NCBI GenBank assembly: GCA_001817635.1
Contig: MHIS01000014.1
Location: 18,687 to 39,951 of the forward strand
Reading direction: 5' to 3'
DNA from: Candidatus Colwellbacteria bacterium GWA2_46_10
GTDB taxonomy: Bacteria; Patescibacteriota; Minisyncoccia; UBA6257; Colwellbacteraceae
DNA: 21,265 bases
Positions 1-6,035 of this stretch are shown here, piece by piece (position 1 is the stretch's first letter; each line of letters opens with the position of its first letter). The notes beneath the pieces are model-generated. The model saw only the letters and a list, made by a program, of their open reading frames with translations. It did not search any database and was not told where the DNA came from. Both the position numbers and the translations under genes were made by a program.

Positions 1-1
1 A

Positions 2-148
2 CAAGTTGGAAGAGCAGGCTTTACGCTTGTCCTGGAGCAGAAAATGGGAGATATAGCTAAATCAGACGCACAAGCAATGAGGGGGTCGTTAAATAAGTCA
101 TTTGATTCACACAAGTCACCCGTTTTTTATGTTTGTAAAAAACCTTAG
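2..148 (+). CDS. C-terminal fragment of an unknown protein (5' end outside window)
   Basis: An open frame enters from the left edge and ends at TAG 146-148, giving 48 residues that finish in PVFYVCKKP. No start is inside the window in good context, so this is the tail of a longer gene. The ending (aromatic-V-x-KKP) is reminiscent of the last strand of class I SAM methyltransferases, but that is a weak resemblance only and I do not assign a function. It is followed by an AT-rich stretch and then the first copy of the 60-nt repeat. It could be a chance open frame, but the length and composition favour a real gene end. Confidence 0.5.
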   Translation, partial: QVGRAGFTLVLEQKMGDIAKSDAQAMRGSLNKSFDSHKSPVFYVCKKP

Positions 149-159
149 ATAGTTAGTTC

Positions 160-219
160 CGGCACCCAAACCCCAGTATCCCTCATAACCTCAGTCCGAA
201 CGTCCTTCACGATACCACC
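160..219 (-). repeat. 60-nt dispersed repeat, copy 1
   Basis: This stretch matches 2014-2073 over 60 nt with five differences, and all five are C here and T there on the + strand. Read on the minus strand, both copies hold an open frame (core IVKDVRTE, then VWVP) ending in a stop a few codons later. All five differences would change an amino acid, so protein-level constraint is not evident. It lies just downstream of the terminator of the minus-strand gene at 300-659; copy 2 lies just downstream of the toxin-antitoxin pair. Confidence 0.85.
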
Positions 220-249
220 CATAGTAAGCAACTTAGTATCTAGAAATAT

Positions 250-281
250 GGAACCCCCGACGCCGATGCGAAGGGGGTTCC
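250..281 (-). terminator. hairpin terminator of the small membrane protein gene
   Basis: A perfect 9-bp inverted repeat (GGAACCCCC 250-258 / GGGGGTTCC 273-281) with a 14-nt loop. In minus-strand reading it is followed by CATATTTCTAG, a modest U-rich tail. It lies 19 nt past the stop codon of the 300-659 gene. Confidence 0.75.
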
Positions 282-299
282 TTCTCCGACGAACGGGGC

Positions 300-659
300 C
301 TATTGGCGTGCCCTCCTTAACCATATCCCGTTACCGGGCCACAGGGCCAGAACGCCAGTAGCGGCTAATAGGGCCACAAGGACGACAGATGCGATGATGT
401 TCATCACCGCACTAGCCAAACAGTTGGGGACTGCCCCCCATATGGGCTTCGGACGGATTGGGTCCTTCATCCTCAGGTGCACGGCTGGGACAAGCTCGTA
501 CAAAAGCCCAGTGAAGATGAGGGCCGCGCTGGTGGATTGCCAATCCTTCAGAATTGGCCAGGCAATCACCAGGCCCGCCCAGAATGCGAGGGAACCGAAA
601 ATGATCAGGACGCTTCGCCAAATCGGACGAGTCTCAGTGGTTGTACTGTCTAGGCTCAA
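300..659 (-). CDS. small multi-pass membrane protein of unknown function
   Basis: 119 residues starting at TTG 659-657. The start is chosen because a perfect AGGAGG (665-670, minus strand) sits 5 nt upstream. Hydrophobic segments lie at about residues 14-36, 43-62 and 80-108, so three membrane spans are likely, with a basic loop (RMKDPIRPKP) between the second and third. I do not recognise the family. The gene is GC-richer than the neighbouring peptidase and HAD genes and, unlike them, has a strong Shine-Dalgarno and its own hairpin terminator. It is one of five such modules in this window. A TATGAT at 689-694 (minus) is a possible -10 box. Function unknown. Confidence 0.75.
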   Translation of the reverse strand: MSLDSTTTETRPIWRSVLIIFGSLAFWAGLVIAWPILKDWQSTSAALIFTGLLYELVPAVHLRMKDPIRPKPIWGAVPNCLASAVMNIIASVVLVALLAATGVLALWPGNGIWLRRARQ

Positions 660-700
660 AACGACCTCCTTTTGGTCACTATCTGTATATCATAGAAGTT

Positions 701-730
701 CCTAACATCCTCCAGTCCCTGACCCTACTA
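701..730 (-). repeat. short dispersed repeat, copy A
   Basis: Minus-strand core GACTGGAGGATGTTAG. Related copies lie at 1342-1370 (B), 2830-2858 (C) and 3539-3567 (D). Copy A sits between the peptidase stop and the start of the 300-659 gene, reading toward the latter. Confidence 0.7.
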
Positions 731-1321
731 TTTCTCTATAACAATATATTCGCCCTCCTTTAGTGCGTGGATGGGAAGTGAGGTGTCTCCGTAGCCTTCC
801 AACTCTTTATATGCTGCTTCCCAATCTATTAGACCCCTTGGGTCATCTATACCCCAGTCAGATTTGTAGTGAGGAATAAACTTTATTGGGAGTATTCCCA
901 AACCATCCATTAGTTGTCTCCAATCACACGTCCAGAAGTGTTTAGACAATATATCGGAGCTAGCGGAGTTTGTAGCCACTACCTTGCCATCCCAAGCTCT
1001 AGGAATATCAAATTGCTTTAGCCAATACAGTAATAGGTGGTCATCTCCACCAGACATATATACAACATCAGTGTTTTCCATTTGTTCTTCAAACTTATCA
1101 GGTAAGGCCATTTCAAAAACAGGGTTAATCCCCGACATTAATGTTTTAGAATTCTCCACCACATCAGCAAATTTTGTTTCCCAATCCTCCCGTGGTTGAG
1201 CAAAGAAACACAAAAGAATTTTTGGAGTCTCTCCCAGATCTTTAGTTACTTCAGAAAAGAACTTCTTTGCTGCTTCGGGGTTATTTCTCAGGCCACCTGA
1301 GTTAAGGACATACTTTGTCAT
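728..1321 (-). CDS. peptidase S51 / peptidase E-like serine peptidase
   Basis: 197 residues, close to the usual length of the dipeptidase E/cyanophycinase-like S51 family. Visible landmarks: a GG turn at residues 91-92 (YMSGGDDHLLLYW) like the family's GG-x-T/N-x-x-L element; a nucleophile elbow NSAS with Ser119 likely catalytic (family consensus G-x-S-A-G, so the Gly after Ala is Ser here); and IPHY with His151 as the likely catalytic His. The class I glutamine-amidotransferase-like fold and cytosolic hydrolysis of Asp- or otherwise special dipeptides are family knowledge, not shown here. The ATG at 1321 has no Shine-Dalgarno; TGATAGGCT just upstream resembles the sequence before the HAD gene start and suggests a very short leader. 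It lies between repeat copies A and B. Confidence 0.75.
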   Translation of the reverse strand: MTKYVLNSGGLRNNPEAAKKFFSEVTKDLGETPKILLCFFAQPREDWETKFADVVENSKTLMSGINPVFEMALPDKFEEQMENTDVVYMSGGDDHLLLYWLKQFDIPRAWDGKVVATNSASSDILSKHFWTCDWRQLMDGLGILPIKFIPHYKSDWGIDDPRGLIDWEAAYKELEGYGDTSLPIHALKEGEYIVIEK

Positions 1322-1341
1322 AGGATAAGCCTATCACATAG

Positions 1342-1370
1342 GCTCTAACATCCTCCAGTCTCTGATTCCA
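1342..1370 (-). repeat. short dispersed repeat, copy B
   Basis: Minus-strand core GACTGGAGGATGTTAGAG, nearly identical to copy A. It lies about 20 nt upstream of the peptidase start, in the same orientation as that gene. Confidence 0.7.
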
Positions 1371-1373
1371 AGG

Positions 1374-1403
1374 TTGACACACACACGATAACATTGTTAT
1401 CTT
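1374..1403 (+). promoter_or_regulatory. promoter of the 1428-1933 operon with overlapping palindromic operator
   Basis: A perfect -35 TTGACA (1374-1379), 18-nt spacer and TATCTT (1398-1403) predict a start near 1410. A perfect 15-nt inverted repeat (GATAACA-T-TGTTATC, 1387-1401) overlaps the spacer and the -10 box, a position suited to repression. Its half-site resembles that of the 24-bp palindrome upstream of the antitoxin gene (2774-2797). Confidence 0.65.
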
Positions 1404-1427
1404 CTCGTTGACACCCAAGGAGGTCAT

Positions 1428-1610
1428 ATGGTCATTATGGTGACGCGCGTTTTGAAGGAGACGTCAGAGTATGAGCGGTTGAGGATTCTCGAGAAGTATT
1501 TCTTGGGCGTCCTGGTGCAGGATGGTCAAGATGGAACCGTCTTCGACAACGACGTTCTCGACGCCATCAGGGGTCTCAAGGAGAAGTACAAGAAGGAGGT
1601 TAAGCAGTGA
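1428..1610 (+). CDS. small charged protein of unknown function, first gene of a coupled pair
   Basis: 60 residues, rich in Glu, Lys and Leu, predicted largely helical. The ATG at 1428 is chosen because AAGGAGG (1417-1423) lies 4 nt upstream; the in-frame ATG at 1437 is an alternative. I do not recognise a family. The gene has its own TTGACA promoter with an overlapping palindrome. Its 3' end contains the Shine-Dalgarno (AAGGAGG 1593-1599) of the next gene, and its stop overlaps that gene's start, so the two are translationally coupled. GC content and initiation signals differ from the flanking AT-richer genes. Confidence 0.75.
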   Translation: MVIMVTRVLKETSEYERLRILEKYFLGVLVQDGQDGTVFDNDVLDAIRGLKEKYKKEVKQ

Positions 1611-1933
1611 AGTACTTTGCAGTCAGGGCGACTACGTGGATGGTTTGGGGGGAAACCGAGAGTTTCTTCAAGAAGGTCTCTCGGGACGAAATGCGAGACC
1701 TTGGAAGTCCAAAGGCTCTGGGCCCTAGGCACCTGATAGCTCTTGGGTTCACCCCAGAGCGGTATCAGGTCGTCCTGGTGCTGGAGAGCGTCGACAACTC
1801 CCGGTCGTTCACCACCGTTGCTCAATGGAGAGCCGGCAAGTCACGCTGGCCGTGGGGTAAGAGGCTCCTTTTTCGGCCGATACGTACGACTAAACGGTTC
1901 ACCGTCGGCGGGGGTCGTAGCAAGCCAGCCTGA
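1607..1933 (+). CDS. basic protein of unknown function, second gene of a coupled pair
   Basis: 108 residues starting with GTG 1607-1609, which overlaps the upstream stop as GTGA. AAGGAGG lies 7 nt before the GTG, inside the upstream gene. The N-terminal two thirds mixes strands and helices (MKYFAVRATTWMV, then a segment with RHLIALGFTPERYQVVLVLES); the last 40 residues are strongly basic (RWPWGKRLLF, RTTKRF), as in nucleic-acid-binding tails. No family recognised. It is followed by a long hairpin terminator. The fixed pairing with a small charged partner under an operator-bearing promoter is toxin-antitoxin-like in layout, but nothing in the sequence demonstrates toxicity. Confidence 0.7.
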   Translation: MKYFAVRATTWMVWGETESFFKKVSRDEMRDLGSPKALGPRHLIALGFTPERYQVVLVLESVDNSRSFTTVAQWRAGKSRWPWGKRLLFRPIRTTKRFTVGGGRSKPA

Positions 1934-1942
1934 CAACATCAT

Positions 1943-1982
1943 CGCCGCCCGAGTGGAGACGTTCCGCTCATCCAGGGCGGCG
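1943..1982 (+). terminator. long GC-rich hairpin terminator of the 1428-1933 operon
   Basis: CGCCGCCC (1943-1950) pairs with GGGCGGCG (1975-1982), and inside it GAGTGGA (1951-1957) pairs with TCCGCTC (1963-1969) with one G-U. The result is a near-continuous 15-bp stem starting 9 nt past the stop. Only TTTCC follows, so the U-tract is weak. Confidence 0.65.
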
Positions 1983-2013
1983 TTTCCACATCTACATATT
2001 CAAACCAACCTAG

Positions 2014-2073
2014 GCACCCAAACCTCAGTATTCTTCATAATCTCAGTCCGAACGTCCTTCACGATATCACCCT
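2014..2073 (-). repeat. 60-nt dispersed repeat, copy 2
   Basis: Partner of 160-219, with five differences, all transitions in the same direction. On the minus strand it begins 10 nt after the toxin stop and happens to continue in the toxin reading frame beyond the TAG. Confidence 0.85.
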
Positions 2074-2083
2074 GGCTTAGGTT

Positions 2084-2518
2084 CTATCTCGTAGAAGAGG
2101 ATTCAACTATATGCTTTTTCAGCATGTCATGGATGTTGATTATCGTTTTCTCGCGAGAGGTTCTCTTGCTTTTGGCCACACCGACAGCAAAGTTATACAA
2201 GTCCTCATTACTCATACTGAGCCACTTGTTGTTTTTATATAGGAAGTGGAGCAGGGTCATAATAGCTATACGTTTATTGCCGTTTTGGAAAGGGTGATTT
2301 TTTATCATTAAGTAAAACAGAGTGCTAGCCTTCCCCACTAGGCCCCGGTGCAAATCCTTTTTGCTAAAAGAGATGAATGGTTGAGCTAGGCAGCTTTCAA
2401 GAATATTTGGGAAGCGCGAACCGAACTCAGGTATCGGTTCATCCCAGGTCATAAACCTCTCCGCTAGGCGAAATGCTATATACTCTACCTCTGCGACAGA
2501 TACTCGTTTTGGTCTCAT
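2084..2518 (-). CDS. Doc/Fic-family toxin
   Basis: 144 residues, typical for death-on-curing (Doc) proteins. The Fic signature HPFQNGNKR is at residues 75-83, with catalytic His75; the acidic residue often seen before the GN is Asn79 here. Doc of phage P1 phosphorylates EF-Tu, while other Fic proteins AMPylate targets; the target here is unknown. The ATG (2518-2516) overlaps the upstream antitoxin stop by 4 nt (ATGA), so the two are translationally coupled, the usual antitoxin-first order. The TAG stop is followed almost at once by copy 2 of the 60-nt repeat. Family call is confident; toxicity is inferred from family and context. Confidence 0.9.
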   Translation of the reverse strand: MRPKRVSVAEVEYIAFRLAERFMTWDEPIPEFGSRFPNILESCLAQPFISFSKKDLHRGLVGKASTLFYLMIKNHPFQNGNKRIAIMTLLHFLYKNNKWLSMSNEDLYNFAVGVAKSKRTSREKTIINIHDMLKKHIVESSSTR

Positions 2519-2769
2519 TCCCTACCTAGCAACCTAAAAGTCTTCTCATATTCTTTTAACGCCTTGTCGATAGCTTTCTCAATAGCAACCTTCCCGTCTT
2601 TTCCAACAGTCTTACCCAACATTCTCAAAACACTGGCATGAGGAATCACGTAATTACGACCTACCTTTGTCGCATCTATCTTGCCATCCCTCGCCCATTG
2701 GAAAATTGTCTTACGACTCACCCCAATAATATTGGCCGTCTCCATGGTTGAATAAAACTCCTTTGCCAT
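2515..2769 (-). CDS. excisionase/MerR-like HTH antitoxin
   Basis: 84 residues. Residues 6-48 form a helix-turn-helix of the excisionase (HTH_17) type: YSTMETANIIGVSRKTIFQW, then ARDGKIDATKVGRNYVIP. The C-terminal 35 residues are a charged helix (KAIDKALKEYEKTFRLL), the expected toxin-neutralising part. Antitoxins of this class pair with Doc toxins and repress their own operon. Here a perfect 24-bp palindrome (2774-2797) lies 4 nt upstream of the ATG, as expected for autoregulation. No Shine-Dalgarno is visible; a TATGTT inside the palindrome could act as the -10 box and give a leader of only a few nucleotides. Confidence 0.85.
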   Translation of the reverse strand: MAKEFYSTMETANIIGVSRKTIFQWARDGKIDATKVGRNYVIPHASVLRMLGKTVGKDGKVAIEKAIDKALKEYEKTFRLLGRE

Positions 2770-2773
2770 ATCT

Positions 2774-2797
2774 GTATGGTAACATATGTTACCATAC
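2774..2797 (-). promoter_or_regulatory. perfect 24-bp palindrome, probable autoregulatory operator of the toxin-antitoxin operon
   Basis: The half-site GTATGGTAACAT (2774-2785) is followed by its exact reverse complement (2786-2797) with no spacer. It lies 4 nt from the antitoxin ATG and overlaps the only reasonable -10 region. The inner half-site GGTAACA is shared, with one change, by the palindrome at 1387-1401. Confidence 0.8.
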
Positions 2798-2829
2798 GAT
2801 TAAACCTAGAGAATTAGGGCGAAACAGTT

Positions 2830-2858
2830 TATAGTTTCCTCCAGCCTTGACCCTGCTA
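2830..2858 (-). repeat. short dispersed repeat, copy C
   Basis: The most diverged copy of the A-D family (minus strand GGGTCAAGGCTGGAGGAAAC). It sits between the divergent antitoxin and HAD genes, oriented like copies A and B, toward the antitoxin gene. Confidence 0.55.
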
Positions 2859-2889
2859 AGTAACTTAGGAGTGTGATAGGATTTCTTCT

Positions 2890-3534
2890 ATGTTTAAGGC
2901 GGTCATTTTTGATATAGATGGGACCCTCACCAAGAAATCTACTTTCTGGAAGGAGCTTACTGAAAAGCTTGGAGGTTCGGTTGATAAACATATGCAACTA
3001 TTTGAAGAGTTGCTTGAGGGAAAAATCAGTATAGATAAAGCATGTGAGGGCCTAGTGGAGGTTTGGAATTCTACAGGAAGAGCGGTAAAGCCAGAGTTTG
3101 AGAAAATATTTGATGCTATTCCGCTCCGTGATGACGCAAGGGATGTAGTCGGTTACCTGAAGTCAAAAAATTATAAGCTTTGTATTATTACTGGCTCACT
3201 GGATATTTTCGCAGAATTGATAGCGAAAAAGGTTGGTATCAATACGTGGTATGCAAATGGAAACATGAAATGGGATAAAGACGGAAAATTGATTAACTTC
3301 AGTTTTAATCCCGAACAGGCGGAGCAAAAAGTTACCCAGTTTAAGGATTACCTTAAAAAGAACAAACTGGAATCCAACGAGTGTGTGGTAGTTGGAGACA
3401 GCGGAAATGACATTGGCCTGTTTAAGCTTACTGGTAATGGCGTAGTTGTGCGCACAGAATTCTGGGAAGACGAATTTGGAGAAATAGCCTGGAGGGTCAT
3501 AGGTGGGCTATCTGAACTCAAAAAGATTCTCTAG
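2890..3534 (+). CDS. HAD-superfamily phosphatase, phosphoserine-phosphatase-like
   Basis: 214 residues with all four HAD motifs: motif I FDIDGT with nucleophile Asp8 and Asp10; motif II ITGS with Thr101/Ser103; motif III Lys at about 147; motif IV VVGDSGNDIGLF with Asp170 and Asp174. The helical cap at residues 14-75 and the GDSGND motif place it near the SerB-like (HAD-IB) group. It dephosphorylates a small metabolite, but serine phosphate is only a guess. There is no Shine-Dalgarno; TGATAGGAT (extended -10-like) ends 7 nt before the ATG, compatible with a leaderless transcript. Flanked by repeat copies C and D. Confidence 0.85.
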   Translation: MFKAVIFDIDGTLTKKSTFWKELTEKLGGSVDKHMQLFEELLEGKISIDKACEGLVEVWNSTGRAVKPEFEKIFDAIPLRDDARDVVGYLKSKNYKLCIITGSLDIFAELIAKKVGINTWYANGNMKWDKDGKLINFSFNPEQAEQKVTQFKDYLKKNKLESNECVVVGDSGNDIGLFKLTGNGVVVRTEFWEDEFGEIAWRVIGGLSELKKIL

Positions 3535-3538
3535 AACA

Positions 3539-3567
3539 GGTTCTAATATCCTCCAATCCCTTACTTA
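3539..3567 (-). repeat. short dispersed repeat, copy D
   Basis: Minus-strand core GGGATTGGAGGATATTAGAAC, a close match to A and B. It lies 5 nt past the HAD stop, between the accessory region and infB. Confidence 0.65.
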
Positions 3568-3624
3568 AAAAGTCACATATATCCTTGCGCTTAACCCCCC
3601 CAAAGGTGTACTTTCTATAGGCAT

Positions 3625-5043
3625 ATGACTCCTAAAAAAGACAATTTGAAGCCCCGTCCGCCAGTAGTGGCGGTTGTGGGGCACGTAGATCATGGTAAAA
3701 CAGCCTTGCTGGACTATGTCCGCAAAACTAATGTTGTAGCCAAAGAAGCCGGTGGTATTACCCAATCTATCGGTGCCTATGAGGTAAAGCACTCTGGCAA
3801 GAAGATAACGTTTATTGATACCCCCGGACACGAGGCCTTTACGCATATGCGCTCCCACGGAGCTTCGGCAGCTGATATAGCAATTTTGGTAATAGCGGCG
3901 GACGAGGGCATTAAACAACAAACCAAAGAAGCGTTGGAAATTTTGAGGGCAACAAAGACACCCTTCATTGTCGCTATCACGAAAGTGGACAAAGAGAATG
4001 CAAATGTTGAAAAAGTTAAATCAGATTTACTAAACGAACAAGTTTTTCTAGAAGGATTGGGGGGCGATGTTAGCTATCAGGGGGTCTCACCCAAGACGGG
4101 GGAGGGCATAAAGGAACTTCTGGATCTCATTTTGTTAATGGGAGAGGTGTTGGATCTTCACTATGATCCAGAAAGTCCGGCAAAAGGTTTTGTTATAGAG
4201 TCACAGAAAGAGCCGAAGCGCGGTATTATCGCACATCTAATTTTAAGAGACGGCATCCTAAGACAAGGAGACAATATTAAGACTCTAACGGCCTCGGGGA
4301 AAATAAAGATCCTGGAAGATTTTCTGGGGCAATCAGTTAAAGTTCTTGAACCCTCTGCTCCAGCCTCAATAATTGGATTTGAAGATATTCCAAGCTCGGG
4401 GGAGGAGTTTATAACCGGAGATACCGAGCTCGATGCGGAATACGAAGACATCCTTGTTAAAAAGGACGTTGCGACGAACGAAGGAGAACAACCCAAAGCT
4501 ATCCTGAAAGCAAGCTCAAAGGGATCTCTGGACGCTTTGATCAATCTTTTACGGGGCGAGGTGGAGATGGTGGAGTCTTCCGTTGGAGAGATTACGGACA
4601 ACGACGTTAAATTGGCTAAATCTACAGGTAGTTTGATCGTTGGTTTCGAGGTCAAAGCTGGAAAGGCCACAATTCAACTGGCGGAAGCTCAAGGGGTGGC
4701 CATATATACTTCAAAGGTAATCTATGAACTCCTGGATGCCATCAAAGAGCGCAAGAACAAGGATAAACAAGATTTTGAGGGAGGCGAATTAGAGGTTCTC
4801 GCTAAGTTCAATGCGACAGCTAGCAAGCAAACCGTTGGGGGGAGAGTTATCAAGGGGAAAATGAAGATAAATACTCCGATGGTGATAGAGCGCGCCGGAG
4901 AGGTTTTGGGAAAAGGCAGAATCAAGAATATACAGCTCAGCAAGCAAGACGTGAGTGAAGTCGGCCCAGACAATGAGTGTGGGTTAGTTGTAGAAACACA
5001 AATTACTATAGAGCTAGGAGATCTACTGAAAATCTCTTTATAA
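3625..5043 (+). CDS. infB: translation initiation factor IF-2, short form
   Basis: 472 residues against about 890 in E. coli; the long N-terminal extension and IF2_N domains are absent, and the G domain starts near residue 14. Motifs: G1 GHVDHGKT 19-26, G2 GGITQ 43-47, G3 DTPGH 65-69, G4 TKVD 119-122 (usually NKxD), G5 around VSPK 154-157. Domains II, III and the C-terminal fMet-tRNA-binding beta barrel follow, ending ELGDLLKISL. IF-2 delivers initiator tRNA to the 30S subunit. The TKxD variant also occurs in active GTPases such as Rho family members, so activity is expected. No Shine-Dalgarno and no convincing -10 at the 7-nt position, so the start is by homology and the first ATG before the G domain. 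Confidence 0.95.
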   Translation: MTPKKDNLKPRPPVVAVVGHVDHGKTALLDYVRKTNVVAKEAGGITQSIGAYEVKHSGKKITFIDTPGHEAFTHMRSHGASAADIAILVIAADEGIKQQTKEALEILRATKTPFIVAITKVDKENANVEKVKSDLLNEQVFLEGLGGDVSYQGVSPKTGEGIKELLDLILLMGEVLDLHYDPESPAKGFVIESQKEPKRGIIAHLILRDGILRQGDNIKTLTASGKIKILEDFLGQSVKVLEPSAPASIIGFEDIPSSGEEFITGDTELDAEYEDILVKKDVATNEGEQPKAILKASSKGSLDALINLLRGEVEMVESSVGEITDNDVKLAKSTGSLIVGFEVKAGKATIQLAEAQGVAIYTSKVIYELLDAIKERKNKDKQDFEGGELEVLAKFNATASKQTVGGRVIKGKMKINTPMVIERAGEVLGKGRIKNIQLSKQDVSEVGPDNECGLVVETQITIELGDLLKISL

Positions 5044-5059
5044 ATCACTTCCAAAGCGA

Positions 5060-5065
5060 TACAAT
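5060..5065 (+). promoter_or_regulatory. possible -10 box of the tRNA-Cys/tRNA-Leu/hydrolase unit
   Basis: TACAAT, with TTTATA 17 nt upstream as a weak -35 that overlaps the infB 3' end. The predicted start near 5072 is 7 nt before the tRNA. Confidence 0.4.
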
Positions 5066-5078
5066 AGCCCCGAAAGAA

Positions 5079-5150
5079 GGCCTGGTAGCCAAGTGGTAAG
5101 GCAAGGGACTGCAAATCCCTTATACGGGGGTTCAATTCCCCCCCAGGCCT
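5079..5150 (+). tRNA. tRNA-Cys (GCA)
   Basis: 72-nt cloverleaf: acceptor GGCCTGG/CCAGGCC, D arm GCC/GGC, anticodon stem AGGGA/TCCCT with loop CTGCAAA (anticodon GCA), T arm GGGGG/CCCCC with TTCAATT loop, discriminator U. CCA is not encoded. It lies 8 nt upstream of tRNA-Leu. Confidence 0.95.
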
Positions 5151-5158
5151 CACCCGAT

Positions 5159-5240
5159 GGGCGGGTGGTGAAATTGGCAAACACGCTTGATTTAAGCTCA
5201 AGTGCCGCAAGGCTTGAGGGTTCGAGTCCCTCCTCGCCCA
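5159..5240 (+). tRNA. tRNA-Leu (TAA)
   Basis: 82-nt class II tRNA: acceptor GGGCGGG/CTCGCCC (one G-U), anticodon stem CTTGA/TCAAG with loop TTTAAGC (anticodon TAA), long variable arm TGCCGCAAGGC, T arm GAGGG/CCCTC, discriminator A, no encoded CCA. The ATG of the next gene begins only 3 nt after the discriminator base. Confidence 0.95.
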
Positions 5241-5243
5241 CAA

Positions 5244-6035
5244 ATGAAAGTTAGTCTTTGGACAGATAAAAAGTTGATTAAAGGCGCGGAGCCTGTTTTT
5301 CTGAAGGGCCATAAAAAAACCGGGATTTTGCTGTTCCACGGCTGGTCATCGTCTCCTCAAGAACTCAATCCGGACTATGTTCCATCCACGGCAAAATATC
5401 TCAACTCTCTGGGATATACAGTATACATACCCCTGCGCATTGGGCAGGGCACCAGAGCCGAGGATCTAGACGGCCTTCATTGGGAAGATTGGGTTGATGA
5501 TGCCAGAAAGCACTTCGATCTTTTTTTGAAAGAGGTGGATAGGGTAATTGTCGGAGGAATGTCTATGGGAGGGCAACTTGCCCTTAAAATATCGGTGGAG
5601 AGGCCGGTGGTTGGGGTAATAGCGATGGGTACCCCGGTATTTATGAATATGGACCCACTCTTTCGAGTGTGGGCTTGGTTAAATAGGAAGAACAGAAAGA
5701 TGATGCATAAAAGATATCTTCCTCAAGATAGAGAAATAGCTATGAAGAAAATTCATTACATTGAATATCCGGCGTACCAACTATACGAAAATGCTAAGGC
5801 TAGCTGGGAGATCAGAAAAATACTGCCAGAGGTGAAGGCGCCGATTTTAGTAGTACACTCAGCGAATGATAATGTAGTGGATCCAATGAGCGCTAAGTAT
5901 CTTTTGAAGAAAGTAGGATCCAAAGACAAGCAGCTTTTTTGGGTAAAGAACTCATATCATTCTTTTACTACAGACCGTAATTCCGGCGTGGCCAGCAAAG
6001 TCATGGGCGATTTCGTTAATAGAATTAGTAGATAA
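5244..6035 (+). CDS. alpha/beta hydrolase, carboxylesterase/monoacylglycerol-lipase-like
   Basis: 263 residues from ATG 5244. The frame is open further upstream but only through the tRNA-Leu gene, so this ATG is the sensible start. Oxyanion motif FHGWSSSP at 31-38, nucleophile elbow GGMSMGG with Ser107, acid at Asp209 (HSANDNVVD; Asp213 is an alternative) and His239 (NSYHSF): a complete catalytic triad. Size and motif order match Est30-type carboxylesterases, which cleave short acyl esters; the natural substrate is unknown. The start is 3 nt after tRNA-Leu with no Shine-Dalgarno, so tRNA 3' processing would leave an almost leaderless mRNA. It overlaps the GT4 gene by one base (TAATG). Confidence 0.9.
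   Translation: MKVSLWTDKKLIKGAEPVFLKGHKKTGILLFHGWSSSPQELNPDYVPSTAKYLNSLGYTVYIPLRIGQGTRAEDLDGLHWEDWVDDARKHFDLFLKEVDRVIVGGMSMGGQLALKISVERPVVGVIAMGTPVFMNMDPLFRVWAWLNRKNRKMMHKRYLPQDREIAMKKIHYIEYPAYQLYENAKASWEIRKILPEVKAPILVVHSANDNVVDPMSAKYLLKKVGSKDKQLFWVKNSYHSFTTDRNSGVASKVMGDFVNRISR

Noticed and set aside
2010..2086. Stop-codon readthrough extending the Doc toxin into the 60-nt repeat
   Set aside because: The repeat is in frame after TAG, but this is a one-in-three chance. The toxin is already full length and copy 1 follows an unrelated gene.
701..3567. Repeat copies A-D as integron attC sites (GTTAG resembling the GTTRRRY core)
   Set aside because: The seventh base is a purine in A and B, no imperfect inverted attC structure is visible, and no integrase is in the window.
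5202..5243. Upstream start of the alpha/beta hydrolase at 5202
   Set aside because: It lies inside the tRNA-Leu gene.
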